Shown here one piece after another: positions 11,735 to 23,600 of a stretch of DNA of 64,000 bases. This DNA comes from Thermothelomyces thermophilus ATCC 42464. Its lineage: Eukaryota > Ascomycota > Sordariomycetes > Sordariales > Chaetomiaceae. The DNA is taken from the NCBI RefSeq assembly GCF_000226095.1, contig NC_016475.1:4340001-4404000 (forward strand), given 5' to 3'. The notes beneath the pieces were generated by a model that saw only the letters and a program-made list of their open reading frames with translations, was not told where the DNA came from and made no database searches. Both the position numbers and the translations under genes were made by a program. The number at the start of each line of letters is the position of its first letter. Positions within the stretch are counted from its first letter, which is position 1.

Positions 11735-12475
11735 TGTAGCCTACTTACTACTCCGTACACGGTCGCCTGCAAGCTGCTGCTGACGATGAGGGGGATGACG
11801 CTCGCGTCCCACGACCCTCAGCCCACGCACGCCGCAGACGCGCAGCTCGGCGTCGAACGCACCCGCCCCGATCGGCGGGCATCATGGTGCATGTGCCCGA
11901 CGGGTGCGCGAGCGACGGCCGGAACACGGACCGGTCGGGCCGCAGCCGCAGACGCCGCGCCAGCAGCGCCTCCTCGTCCGTCTGGTTTCTTCACCCCCTT
12001 CCCGGGGATCGTCTCCGCGATGGGGCCCAGCGTCGCCCCGGCCAGCACGGGACTTGCCCAGAAAGCGCGGACGGCCCGGACGATGGCCAGCACGTTCTCG
12101 GCATCGAGCGGGTTCTGGAACGGTGTTGAACTGCACCATGGGCAACTCCCCTCCCAATCCCGGCTGCTGGTGCTGGTGCCGCTGGCTCTTCTTTTGCGGG
12201 GGCGTCCCGGTCCGTCCGCCGGGTGCAGGTCCGGCAAGAGAGCGGTAGACGACGGGGCTGTTGGACGCCGTGGCGATGGGGCCCCGTCTTGTTGGCGAGG
12301 CAATTACTCGGCCCAGACGGTCGCGTTGTAGGTGGCGTCGGTGAGGATGGTGTCCGGGTTGGGGAAGGCAGGCCTGGCGAGAGAGGTTGAAGAGGAAGTT
12401 CGTGGGTCGGGTGGTGGTCCTGCAGGTCGGCGCCGACGGACGACAGGTCGGGATACTGGAAGTCTAGTGAGTTCC
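11735..12475 (-). pseudogene. GMC oxidoreductase, decayed C-terminal half
   Basis: Minus-strand fragments in changing frames line up as a GMC (glucose-methanol-choline, FAD-dependent) oxidoreductase. From the high-coordinate end they read VGADLQDH, then NPDTILTDATYNATVWAE, KTGPIATASNSPVVY, DAENVLAIVRAVRAFWASP, LAHPSGTCTMMP (the HPxGTC motif preceding the catalytic His region), DAELRVCGVRGLRVV and DASVIPLIVSSSLQATVYG. The last block is the conserved GMC C-terminus. At least four frame changes and an in-frame stop separate them, and the N-terminal FAD-binding Rossmann part is missing upstream, where DNA becomes AT-rich. DNA is GC-rich without TpA excess, so decay was by indels rather than RIP. 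Intact relatives include aryl-alcohol and choline oxidases; the substrate cannot be told. Confidence 0.7.
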
Positions 12476-12863
12476 ATGGCCGATCCCTGAGCCAGCTAAT
12501 GATTTATGATAGTCTTTGTCTTGAATAATTATTTCAACAATAGTTTCGGTGCTCTTAAAGTCCGAGTTCATCAAGAGAGCAAGCCATGAGGCGATTCACT
12601 TAATCATTATGTCTCCTAATTAGGCCACAGCCAGGCTTCAGCCAAGTTAACTCCAAATACAAGACGTATACAAGAAGTATGCTCAAACATGAAGATTTAA
12701 GCCTCGATCGAACCAGAGAGGGATGGGGTAAAGGAAAGGAGGAAAATCAGGGTGTTAAATTGTGCACATCTAAACCCGTTACTTTAATCACGAGTGTCGA
12801 TGACCTCTCTGCCACCGGGTAAATCCAAGTCATGATGGATGTTTTGTGCTATGTCCACTCCAA
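12476..12863. other. AT-rich intergenic spacer
   Basis: About 390 bases of AT-rich sequence with no ORF, directly upstream of the tRNA gene. It may be the mutated remnant that removed the 5' half of the GMC gene. Confidence 0.4.
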
Positions 12864-12945
12864 GGCGCGGTGGCAGAGTGGTCTAATGCGCAAGACTAGA
12901 AATCTTGTTCCTTCGGGAGCGCCTGTTCGAATCAGGCCCGCGTCG
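12864..12945 (+). tRNA. tRNA-Ser (anticodon AGA)
   Basis: An 82-base cloverleaf without intron. The acceptor stem GGCGCGG pairs with CCGCGTC (one G-U pair). The D-arm begins GGCAGAGTGGTC. The anticodon stem CAAGA/TCTTG holds loop CTAGAAA (anticodon AGA, read as IGA after modification). A long variable arm with a TTCG loop is typical of class II tRNA-Ser. The T-arm is GCCTG-TTCGAAT-CAGGC, with G as discriminator base. Confidence 0.93.
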
Positions 12946-12953
12946 TTCGACTC

Positions 12954-12959
12954 TTTTTT
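12954..12959 (+). terminator. Pol III terminator of tRNA-Ser
   Basis: A T6 run nine bases after the tRNA 3' end, backed up by a longer T run near 12,973-12,981. Confidence 0.7.
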
Positions 12960-14019
12960 GGCAGAATTGCTTACTTTTTTTTTATATATAATTATTGCTC
13001 GGTTACAGTGCACATACCGTTGCACCATACAGTGGTTGACATTATCCGGTCGCTGATTAATTATCCTACTCCCAGGTATGCACATATCTACTCCGTTGCT
13101 AGGGTGTAAATGGCCGGCGTGTGTTAGCGCGCTTCGGCCGCCCTATGTTCGCTAACTGCACTATCGTTCGAGCTGCGACACATAATGAAAAGCGACAGCG
13201 GCAGCGGCCGGCCCCGGGGACATATGTACAATCGAAGGCCTTTGAACCTAGAATTGGTTTTAGATTCCCGCCTTTGAACGCAGCAAGGAGCCGGGCTGAC
13301 AAATCTGCGGCGACGCATAACGTAAGGAGCCTCTTGACTAATATTAATTATAATTATGGCTCGTCTACTGCGCCACGGGTCTGCATTACAGGTTTACACT
13401 ACGGTTCCAGAAGAAGATCAAGTAATGCGTGGTAGCGATTGACTAATTCAGAGTCTATTATTAGCTTTGTCATCCTCCCGAACCTTGACGACTCTGAGGC
13501 ATGGAGTTAAGAATTCACTCGGACTTAAACCATGTCATTCTCGACCCGTGAGAAAGGAGGGGGGAGAGAGAGAGTGGATTGGTCCGGTCTACTCGGAGCC
13601 TTTTCACGTCGGTAAACAAGGTGACCGACCTTGTGACCTTGGCCTTTGAGGATGAGGCATGTTGGCAGCCTGGAGTGTTGGGGGCCGCTCAAGAATAGGT
13701 AATTACCGTACCTAGTTAGCTACGTAGTACGGAGCAGAGGATGTAATCACGGCTCGGTAGGTACGGAGATATGGAGGGAATTAGATATAACTAAAGCCTG
13801 AACCTGCCAACAGCTGAGTTGAGGGACATGATCTCCGGCGTATCTCATCACAGCTCTCACGAAATCAAAGCAACGAATTATTCATATTAACTATCTAGTT
13901 CAAGATAGCAGCAGCCTCTAACAAACAATCAGCCATACTCGACGTCGAACATATTAAGGTCGAACATATTAAACACGTTCAGCTACTTATCCCTAACACA
14001 TTCTTGCCCTCAGCCCACC
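12960..14019. other. Intergenic region and promoter of the MDR gene
   Basis: About 1 kb, partly AT-rich, without a supported gene. TACGGAG words occur near 13,727 and 13,758. The last 60 bases before the ATG carry a short repeated AACATATTAA element, a possible promoter feature. Confidence 0.4.
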
Positions 14020-15334
14020 ATGTCTGGAACGACTGCCAACCTCGCCGCGGTGCTGCCGTCCGCCGGAAGCAGCCTCGTCATCCAGGAGCGCCAGATTCCT
14101 TCTCCCGGCCCGGATGAGGTGCTGATCCGGAACTACGCGATTGCGGTGAACCCGGCCGACTGGAAGCGGCAGTTCCTCGGCATGTACATCAGTTCGTATC
14201 CGGTGATCCTCGGCATGGGTAAGAAAGACTCTTCTTTTTCTCCTCCTTCTTCTCCTCCTCCTCCTTCTTCTTCTCCTTCTTCTCCTCCTCCTTCTTCTCC
14301 TCCTCCTTCTTGTCAATCTGGCCACTTTTTGAGAAGCGGAACCGTCAATTAATATGACGGGGGAGCATAATTAATTTACGGCTGACACAACCCCAATGAT
14401 CTCAACAGATGTCGCGGGCGTCGTCGAGGCAGTCGGCTCCGACGTCACCCTGTTCAAGAAGGGCGACCGCGTGCTCGGCAGCGCCCCGGGCACCATCACC
14501 AACAACCCGGACCAGTCGGGCTTCCAGAAGTACACGGTCGTGCAGGCCACGGCGACGACCAAGCTGCCGGACGCCATCAGCTTCACGCAGGCCGCCACGC
14601 TGCCCTCGGCCGTCCTCACCGCCACCGTCACGCTCTTCAGCGCGCTCGACGTGCCCCTGCTGCCTCCATCGCCGCAGGGGGAACCCTCCTCTTCCGGTGG
14701 TGGTAAGGGTAAGGGTAAGGGGGGCACGGGCATCCTGGTGTGGAGCGGCGCGTCGTCGACGGGGAACGCGACGATCCAGCTGGCGCGGCGGGCGGGGCTG
14801 ACCGTGTTCGCGACGGCGAGCCCGCGGCACCACGCGGCCGTGCGGGCGCTGGGCGCGGCCGAGGTGGTCGACTACCGCTCGCCGACGGCGGCGCGCGACC
14901 TGGCCGCCGCCGCCCGCCGCGCCGGCGTCGACGTCCGCCTCGCCGTCGACCCCTTGTCCACCGCCGAGACCCTCCCGCTCGTGCTGGCCGCGCTCGCCGA
15001 GCTCTCGTCCGCCTCCGGCTCCTCCGGCCCCTCCGGCCCCTCCGGCCCCTCCGGCCGGAAAAAGCTGCGCCTGGCCCACCTGGGACCCTGGCCGGACCAG
15101 GTTGAGCGGCCGGCTGACGTCGACGCCGTCCCGGTGAGGGCCCTCGATGCCTGGACGAGCCGTCGCGACCTGGCCGCCCGCGTCTTCAACGACCTGCTCG
15201 GAACCTGGCTCGAGACGGGCGAGTTCGTGCCCCAGACGCCCAGGGTCGTCGACGGTGGGCTGGAAGGACTGCAGACCGCGTTGGAGACCCTGAGGAACGG
15301 GGTCAGTGGAGAGAAGTTGGTTGTTGAGGTTTGA
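14020..15334 (+). CDS. Zinc-independent MDR-family oxidoreductase (quinone/enoyl reductase-like)
   Basis: Two exons, 14020-14218 and 14409-15334, give 374 residues. Splicing joins YPVILGM to DVAGVVEAVGSDV, the classic GroES-like core of medium-chain dehydrogenases. KKGDRVLG follows, then the nucleotide-binding segment GILVWSGASSTGNATIQLA and a second strand, GLTVFATASPRHH. No GHE zinc-site motif or four-Cys structural zinc loop is visible. This places it with quinone-oxidoreductase, zeta-crystallin and trans-enoyl-reductase relatives, predicted to be a cytosolic NADPH-dependent reductase of unknown substrate. Two low-complexity insertions are unusual: a Gly/Lys run near 14,690-14,730 and a Ser-Gly-Pro run near 15,012-15,056. 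The C-terminus is GEKLVVEV. Stand-alone gene; no cluster partners nearby. Confidence 0.82.
14228..14312 (+). repeat. CTT/CTC polypyrimidine microsatellite in MDR intron
   Basis: The first half of the 190-bp intron of the MDR gene is an almost pure TCC/TTC triplet repeat. It keeps an open frame, so the unspliced transcript would read through into Ser/Pro repeats before stopping. Confidence 0.85.
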
Positions 15335-15942
15335 AGGAAGGAAGGGAAGGGAAGAGGGGAGGCCGGGAAATGGGTCGGTTCTGCATGGTAATGGGATGGA
15401 CTGGTGAGAGGAACCCCTGTCACAACACATGGAAAAGACGCTGGAACTGAACGACACCGTGTCAAAAGGGGTTGTTGGCATTGAAGGCGAGGTTATGCAA
15501 CCCGGGTCTCGGGCGGAGAGAGGGGCCGTCTGCATGGCTTTCAAGCTGCAGGTGACTCGCAGGAGAAGGACATGGCAGCGCACGTAGTTGAAACGTCCAT
15601 GCAAGAGGGTTCGCCAAGTGCCCAGCAACATTGTGCATAAACAGTAAGCCGCCTAGGGTAGTATCCAAGCAGCAAAGGTATCATATTACCATGTCTCCGA
15701 AGAAACCAGTCCGGGGAACACCGTGATATGCCCAGGGGACAGCACCCGCAAGAAGATTAGACATATCAATCCCAACCTTGTCTTGTAACTGCCGCTTCCG
15801 AAGACAAGAAAAAGTCCGTAGCTTTTCCCGTTTTTGCGCTGTCAAAGTGACAGCCGGTCCAGAAAGAGAAAGGAAGAGACAAGGAAGAGAAAAAAAGAAC
15901 AAACGAGGAAAAAAGAGATCGACACTAGTGGTAGTAAGATGG
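15335..15942. other. Convergent intergenic region
   Basis: The space between the 3' ends of the MDR gene (+) and the GH16 gene (-). Purine-rich just after the MDR stop (GGAAGG repeats, 15,334-15,365). No gene seen. Confidence 0.5.
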
Positions 15943-17039
15943 CTAAGAGGACGTGTACACAGCCACGTACTCAACTTCCATCATGCTGCCATAGCCGTCG
16001 GCCGTCAGGCTGTTGGGAGCACCCGGCCTGCGTATCACCCCGTTAGCAACCCCATCCCGTCAACAGACAGAACTCTCTATGAAGAAGATGAAAATGAGGG
16101 TGAAAAAACTTACCAGTTGCCGCCCACGGCCACGTTCAAGATGATGAACATGGGCGAGTGCACGAGAGTGCCCCAGATGCCCTGGTCGCCAATGTCGGAG
16201 CCGCGGATCTGGTGGAAGACGTTGCCGTCAACCAGCCAGCGGATGACCTCGTCCTTCCAGTCGCCGGAGGCGTTGGTGCGGTCGATCTGCAGGGTCCAGG
16301 TGTGCCAGCCGTAGTCGAGCAGGGGGACGGCGGCGCCGCGGCCGATGGGCTCGTTGCAGGGCCCGCCTTGCTCGCCGTTGCCGCAGTGTGTGGTGCCGTA
16401 GGCGGCGGGCAGGCCGTTGACCGTCTCCATGATGTCGAGCTCGCCGCAGCGCGGCCAGGGGGTGCCGTGGTGGACGGCGTCGCCGAGCAGCCAGAACGCG
16501 GGCCAGATGCCCTGCTTGTTCACCGCCGGCGTGTCGCCGAACCGGATCGCCGCCTCGAACATGGTCAGCTTGCCCTGCGGGGGCGTGAACGCCTCCTTGG
16601 ACTCGATCCGCGCCGACGTCCACGTGCCCTTGGGGGACTTGAACGGCACCAGCTGCACCGTGTCACCCCCCGAGATCTGCAGGTTCTTATTCGACTTGGA
16701 GTAGTTCTGCACCTCGCCGTTGGTTTGGACGCTTTAAAGAAGAGGCGGTGCCCAAGATAGGCGCGCCTCAGTCAGTAAATATGCTCATGCCTTCGTTTCG
16801 GCAGTTCAATAAGGGGTGAAAGGGAGGAAGGAAGGGAGGGAGGGAGGGAGAACAAAGGAGAAGAGGAAGAGGAGAGACGCGTACTCGGTGATGATGTTCC
16901 ATTTCTTCTGGTCGGGCGTATCTCCGGCGGCACCTGAGAAGCTATCCGACCACAACAGCTTGAAGCCGGGGTAGGCGGGAGCCGGCGTGGCGCAAGCCAG
17001 CGACGAGTAGAGAGCCAACAAGGCTAGAGCGGCACGCAT
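15943..17039 (-). CDS. Secreted GH16 endo-beta-1,3(4)-glucanase
   Basis: Minus strand, three exons: 17039-16885, 16731-16114 and 16027-15943, giving 285 residues. Donors GTACGC and GTAAGT and the acceptors keep frame and rebuild NVAVGGNWPGAPNS at the second junction. The N-terminus MRAALALLALYSSLACATPA is a signal peptide. The GH16 fold follows: YPGFKLLWSDSFSG, NGEVQNYSKSNKNLQI, GIWPAFWLLG and the catalytic ExDxxE motif in CGELDIMETV (nucleophile about E149, acid/base about E154). Near the end is VAVGGNWPG. Family enzymes hydrolyse beta-1,3 or mixed-linkage glucans outside the cell, in nutrition or wall remodelling. No carbohydrate-binding module or GPI signal is seen. Length is normal for short fungal GH16 enzymes. 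Confidence 0.9.
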
Positions 17040-19637
17040 TGTGATGTTGTTGATATGGAGGACGTCCGGTTTCCACTGTCTCTCTCTTTCTCTCTCACTC
17101 TCACTCTGCCTCGCTCTTTTGTCTCTCTTATTTACCGAATTGTGATGCTGGGATATGACCGTCGATCCCAAGCCGTGGGTCTAGAGGTGTATATATAAAG
17201 CCAAACAAAGGAGTGCAGAAGCCGTGGTTCTGTAAGCAAGGGAGCGATGGCGTAGGCCGTTTCCAGCGCTTGGAACTGAAGGGAATGTGAGCCCATAGGG
17301 TCTATCAACTGGGGACAAAGTAAAAGGAACGAGCCGGATCGACAGAACCGGGGAACGGGAAAGGAAGGAAGGGAATGAATAATAACAAGAACCAGGCTTG
17401 ATAGTAGAGAACGTGATGCGCGCCTAGAGAGCGAACGCAATCGGCGGAAAAAGAGGTAATAACCTCAAGAGAGAAAAAAAACAAGCCCGGGACCAACATG
17501 GGCATCTGGATATATGCCGTCTAAATTGACTCCCACACGCCCCGTGCACGCCCGACCAGGGGGGAGATCGATGTCGGCATGGGTGTTGATCCGGACCGGG
17601 GGTCGACAAGAGCTTGAGGAATAAGCTCTGATTGGAGGCGCGCCTTTCGCCAACTCTGCAGCTGGCATGAAACAGCGGACGGCAGAGCTTCGCCCCCTCC
17701 CATTTGAAGGTGGGGGGCCCCCCTGGAACCTGGGCCCAGAAGAAGAAATGCCGGACCAAATGGGAATGGGATGTGGCGCTCGGGAAGGCGCCGGGCGGGA
17801 TCTTTGGAATTTTGGCCCATGCCCCTGCCAAAATCGATGCCCGAAACGGCCAGACAGGGCTGAGAGCAGAAAAGAGGGCACCTTACCCCGGTGCACACAC
17901 CCCTCCACACTCCCCTCTCCAGGAGGACCCAGGTATCAAAAAGATACCCGATCCACTGCCCGTCGATGCGGTGGCGATTGAAGATCACTGCCCGAGCAAC
18001 ACTTATCACTCAGTATCGCCTTATGCGGAACCGATGCATCATCACCTCACCTTCCCCGGGGGGGAGCCGGGGCGCTGATCGGACGATACTACAACGCTTG
18101 CTGTGTACGGATACTCCGTGCCTGAATCGGCAACACTTGTCGTCTCTCAAGAAACTCGACTTTTCTCTTCACTGGCGCAGCGCAGTGTCTGTACAGAGTA
18201 ATTACTACTACTTGCATCTTGGTTTAAAGAGACACGAGGCAGCCGAGGCAGACTCTACAATTACGCAGGACTGCATTCTTCCCCCCGAGGTGTTGTTGCT
18301 GAAACATTGGTGTGCGCTACCCGGTCCTTGGCGCCAGAGGTCTCGCTGCGAAGCCCCCGCGCGGCAATGGTTTTTTTTGGGCGTCGAGACGCGCGCTAAA
18401 GACGCACGCCGAAGTGCTGGCGCTACCATCCAAGACAGCACGCAGGCGCAGGCAGCCGGCTTCTGGTGAACAGCCAACAAAGCACAATTTATTTGTCTCC
18501 CAACCGGAGAGCCAACTTTTTCGTTTCATAGTGTCTTGTTGGTTGGAGGGGGACCGAGGGAGGGGTCCATTTGTCAAAGCCCCTGGACCCACAAGCCGCG
18601 AGTTCTAGGCTAGGTCCAGGCTTGGCAGGGGCAGAACGTGCGAAGCAACACAGAGACAAAAACACAGAGACAAGAAAAAGAATAATCAAGGCACAGCAAC
18701 AGCACTTCGCGCTCAGCCCGCGCCCGTCTGCTGTAGCTTCTCGATTTGTTCCGAGAGATAAAATGCTGTGCGATACTGAAATGATGCACACCATCGACTC
18801 GCAGCTTTTCGCCTGTTGGCCCGTATGTACTGTACAACCTTGCACAGTATTCATCCATCAGCCCCATGATACAACAGGACATGTTAAAAATAATAATCAA
18901 GGGATGAGGCCAACCAGCTGCTGCCTTGGGGTAGTCTAGGCTGTGCGGTGAAGGGCCGACTGTTCTTTCGATGCCCGGAGCTTGTACACTAAGGGGACAA
19001 AACCTCCGAGTGCCCCGTCGGCATTTGCCACTTCGGAACCTTGCTTAACTCGGTTGGAGCGTTTGGTTGCCCGGCGAGACTCGGCGGCGAATTACCAGCA
19101 GTGTAGGTCCGTACTTTAACATATAATTATTGGCTGGTAGCCTCGACCAGTCCACCAGCAACCCCCACTTGTTGTCGTGTCATCCATTCTCTAGTAAAGC
19201 TTTTCTGCGCAATTTGGTTATGTTTGCTACAAGCCGAGGCCATAGACCTTTTTTTATTACCACAGTAGTGTATTAACGGACCGTGATTTTACAATCTCTT
19301 GGTCGTTATAACAGTTTATTCTTCCACCACTTAAGATGGTCCGCTCAGGTGCTGGCCTGGTCCGGCCGGAATCAACCAGTACCGAGAGTGTCTCGAGCTT
19401 TGCCCAGTTCGCGATGTTGTTGCGGCCACCGCAGCGAGAGCCTGTGAGCCTGGAAAGCTTGGGCATCCTAGTCGCGGACAAGTTGTGATGTAATATGAAT
19501 TATGTCTTTCGCGACAGTAAGACTGCCCGGGCGAGAACCATCTGCCTCGGACTTCCACGGCTCAAATGCGATATGCTGTATTATTCAGCGTCTCACGGCC
19601 CAAAGCAAGACCACCGCGGTGGTGGGGCTCATCTAAT
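17040..19637. other. Long intergenic region, no supported gene
   Basis: The part next to the glucanase start has CT-rich tracts (17,075-17,130) and a TATATATA stretch near 17,190-17,198 that may belong to its promoter. The remainder, 17.3-19.6 kb, has many overlapping short frames but none with a domain or splice-consistent extension. The minus frame at 19,257-19,481 is not recognised. Confidence 0.4.
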
Positions 19638-20134
19638 ACGTGGCGGGAAACATCACGCTCGACGGCGAGCCCCTGCTGCAGGCCGTCAGAGGTGCCTACC
19701 CCCCGTTCATCCAGGTCGACAAGGTACGATGAGCAAACTTTTTGGCCGTCTGATTCTTTGCCCTCCTTCTTCTCTCCCCCTTCTCCCTCCCCCTTCCCCC
19801 CCCCTCCCCCCCCCCCCCCACACACACACCAACCGACCAACCCCACCCTCTCTTATCACGTAATCATCATTCATTGAGAAACGCGGTAATACTGCGTATG
19901 TATGGAGGGGAGGAGATAAAGCGAGGATATCCCGTGTATTGATTGTGTTTCCGTCTCTTTTCTCTTTAGCACTCCAGAGGCCTCGCCCTCATCGACCCGG
20001 GTATGGAGATCCTCTACAACGACTGCGACCGGTCGCTGCAGGACCTGTGGCTGGGCAAGTCGGGCGTCGACCGGGACGTGGTCGACATGGAGACGGAACA
20101 TATGCCCTTAACGGTTGTTCTCTGCACTAGTTAG
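19638..20134 (+). pseudogene. Spliced gene fragment of unknown family
   Basis: A GC-rich, protein-like reading GNITLDGEPLLQAVRGAYPP ends at a good donor (AAG|GTACGA at 19,724). It resumes after TTTAG (19,969) in the same frame as HSRGLALIDPGMEILYNDCD...LWLGKSGVDRDVV, stopping at TAG 20,132-20,134. No ATG with protein-like extension is seen upstream and the stop follows a change to AT-rich sequence, so both ends look lost. The 246-bp intron contains a long C-rich tract and a CA repeat. I do not recognise the family. Confidence 0.4.
19760..19829 (+). repeat. Pyrimidine tract with CA repeat
   Basis: A CT/C-rich run followed by a short (CA)n inside the putative intron of the fragment above. Confidence 0.7.
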
Positions 20135-20605
20135 GGTGCGCAAACGACACAAGTCTCGTGAACCCACTTCTCTCGGCCCAGGCAGTCACGGTGGTTTAAT
20201 ACACTTACGGGCCAAGCTTGTAATTGAACAAACTTACAAACCGAGCTGCCAATTATTTATATGACTCTTTTCTCTGAGAAAGTCAACGCGGACCCAGTGT
20301 CATGAGATGGGATGAGGCCATCCAGTCGAAGACGACCTGGTTAACCTCAAATGTACCATCCACTGCCTCCCAGGCGATCTAATTATGGGTTATACCGGTC
20401 CCTTTTTTTTTTAAAAAAAAATCCTCTTCCGTTCTCGCTCTGGGCCTTTATCCATCCCATCCCTCCTGGCCTACCACCTCTTGATGATATTAATAAGCAC
20501 AGACACGGCACCGCTGTACGTCCTCGGGGTCAGCAGGAGGTTGGGAGGGCTCGTGTGAACCGAGCAGCTTGGAGTTCCGGAGAGATTGAGCCCGGGGATG
20601 TCCAA
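20135..20605. other. Intergenic spacer
   Basis: No gene. There is a T/A self-complementary run near 20,403-20,421. It lies downstream of the minus-strand gene and upstream of nothing recognisable. Confidence 0.5.
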
Positions 20606-23600
20606 TTAATTTATCCCTTGGTCAAATGAAATCGGGCGACTGGCTGGCCCTCCTGAAAGGATGGCGTCCATTTCTGCCCGCGTCAAGCCGAGCGCCTGGC
20701 CGACTGCGTTGTCATCGCCCAGACCATCCAAGTCGAAAATCTGCTCAGGCGCGGCCACCAGCGGGGGGACCAGACCTGCGGCGCTGCTTGGCTGGCTGCT
20801 GCTGGTGCTGCTGCTGGCAATGGCGCTGTTGGCGGCCGGGTTGGCGGCGGGTGTCATCTCGGTCAGATATTGCGCGACCACGGAGGTACTGACATCAGTC
20901 GCGGGTCTTTTGGGCGGCGCCAACTCGGCATCGAGCTCGTCTCCGTACTTGTCATCTTCATCTTTGTCGTTATGGCGGTTAGAAAATGTGAGCCCCCTTG
21001 GGTTGTCGACGACCTCCATGCCAAGATCTCGGTTGTGGCCGGTTCCAGCGGCAGGAGCAGTGTCGTCACGCGCGTTGTTGGGCTGGTCTCCCTCCCGAGG
21101 TTCGTTAATCTCCTCAGAAATCGAGTTCAAGTTGGGAATGTTGTTGATGACCCCTAGATGGTCAATGGGAGTGTAGCTCAGACCACCCGCAAAACTAGCT
21201 GTCGCCTGTCCGTTGTTGTTCCTTTCCGTATTCATCTGACTGTCCGTGACTCGGCAGCTTTGATAATATCTCGCGCTCGGCAACACGGCCGGGCCGGTGC
21301 AGGCTAGCCTCATTGCCTCCGTAATGCTTTGGAGAGTACCATCGGTGTCGCAAGTTGGTGCTTCATCGTCATTTTCATGTGCATCCTCACCACTTCCGAG
21401 CCCATTCTGTCTAGCAACTCGGGCAGCACTACCCATATCCCGATCCACTCCTTTGCCCTTCCAGCTCGGAGGATCCCAAGGTGCCTCAGCTCGCGACGCG
21501 GCTATCGACTGCTTGTACTGGTTCGAGGCGGCCACCGTCTTGTCGTCACCGCCGCCGCGGTCAAACTGTATGGCGTCGCAGATGGTGTGCGGCAGCGCAG
21601 GGGGGACCTCGACGCCCTCCGCCGGAGGCGCCGGCGGCCATGAGGGCTGGACGAGCAGGTCATCGTCGTCATTGCCGCCGTCGCTGCCGTCATCGTTGCC
21701 GTTGACGTCGTCGTCATCCTTGGCGTGGGGAGCAGCAGCGGCGATGGCGGCGCCCAGGAACGGATTCGTGCCGGTGCGCGGGAAGCGGAAGGGGCGCGAG
21801 ACGAGGCGGGCGAGGAGGTCCGGGGGGACGGGAGGCGGGTCGTCGACGACGGCGTCGAAGGCGCCGCTCTCGACCGCCGCCGCCGTCGCCCGGACGCGCG
21901 CCACCGTCGACGCGAACAGCGTCCCCTCCCGCGCCTCCTGCAGCGCCCACGCGTGTATGGTCGACGGGAGCGCGCTGTCCGGCTGGTCCAGGTCCGCGGG
22001 GGAGCAGGAGCCTTCGCCCGGGACAAGCTGTTTTGGGGGGGATATTTGTTAGTCATTGTGGTGATTGAGAGAGTGCGTATGTGTAAGGTAGAAAAGAGAG
22101 GGAGAGAAAAGGAGAACAGAAGAAGACAGTTGGAGAGAGAGAGAGAGAGACAAAGAGGTTTGAGGGGAAGAAAACAGAGACGACTTACAGGGAGGGACGG
22201 GTCCAACGGATAGGTTGTCCAATGGGGGTCAAACTCGCCCTTGCCATTCAGCGGCGACCAGACTCGGCCCCTGATGGCCCCGACGTCAAAAACCACGGGG
22301 ACGGTCGGGAACAGGGCCTCGATGAGGTTCTGGGTGAACTCGGTAGCGGCGGAATCATCGGTTTGACGGTCGGGTTGTTCGGTGGCGGCTCGTGAGGAGC
22401 CGCAGACTCCAGCCTCGTCGATGGTGAGTTGGTCGTCACAATGTCCGGCTGCAACGTTCGAAGGACCGGCCAAAGCAGGGCCGGGTTGACCCCTGGCTTT
22501 GTTGCGGCGGTCGCCATCGGGCTTGTCCTGGATGTTCTTCCGGGACCTCTTTCTCGCCCTTGTGCCGTTTTGTTCACGAGAATTTGAAGAAGCAGTTGCC
22601 ACTGGACCGCCCCGTGAACGCTCGGTGTCGTTGCCATCTTGATCTGTCTGATGCTCGGGCTTGCGGGCACGCTTTCCGGAACGTGAGGCTCGCTTCGGCC
22701 CCCTTTTTGCCGGCTCTGTCTGATGGTTCCCGGCGGACAGACTCTGATTCTTGTCTGCCGGAGCACGCGATCCGGAAGGTCTTGGCAGTTCCGGAATGCC
22801 CCCCTGCGGTTCGGTCCCATGTGCACCACCAGCGGTCTGATCTTTATGCAATGACGGCGGCAGTACGACAGAGCCAGCGGGAGACGAGGGTGAGGGTACA
22901 AGCCTCTCTGCCGGGTACAGCTTCCGCTTCACCTTTGACAGGGCCGGCTCAGCGTCCAGGGCGTCCTCCACTTCTTGGTCGCTCTGACCGTTCTGGGCCC
23001 GGCTCCCCGCTGATGCCCATCTCTCTGCCTTTGGGCCTTCACTGTCCTGGCCAGTGGTGCCGTTTTTATAAGCTTCCTGGCCTTTCCTGGCCAGGGGCGA
23101 GCTGAACTGTGCTTTTGGGAGTCGGAGCTCCCCCTTGAAATGACTGTCAGCCTTCAGTTGACGAGGAAGACGAGACGGAGAAATGAGAACATGATCTCCT
23201 TTTGAGTGACAAGCAGGGATGTAGGCTGGAAAAAAGAGAGCAAAAAATATAGAGAAACAAATGAGAATAAAAAGTACGAACGCTATGACTACCTCAAAAA
23301 CGCCCTCGTCACCGGAGCCCCTCGCGCAACTAGAAGAGAAGTACCGGTCTCTGCGGAAAGAAACTGTTGCGAGGCAGGCAACTGATCTCGATGTAGAGAG
23401 AACCCTCGTAGCAGCAGGGAGCCTACCACAAGCGATCAAATAACATCAGGCTTTTCCATTGCAAAAGAGTGCGCCCGTCGCTGAGTATGAGCCCCCTCTG
23501 CGGGTCAAGGAGCATCGTCGCCGACCGGAGATGCCCTAAATACAAAGAACTCCATCGCAGCCACCAACTTCCCCCCCCCCCCCCAAAAAAAACATGAACA

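Noticed and set aside
12695-12720. T-loop-like CGATCGAACC just before the tRNA
   Set aside because: No matching acceptor, anticodon or T-stem on either strand.
14402-15631. 409-codon minus frame opposite the MDR gene
   Set aside because: Shadow frame; the plus strand carries the MDR motifs and a consistent intron.
16158-16760. 200-codon plus frame opposite the GH16 gene
   Set aside because: Shadow of the GC-rich glucanase exon; no motif.
21502-22080. Overlapping Arg/Ser-rich minus frame across the D-E intron of the disordered-protein gene
   Set aside because: It reads through a well-supported GTAAGT...ACAG intron and turns into pure Arg/Ser low complexity; the other frame is the coding one.
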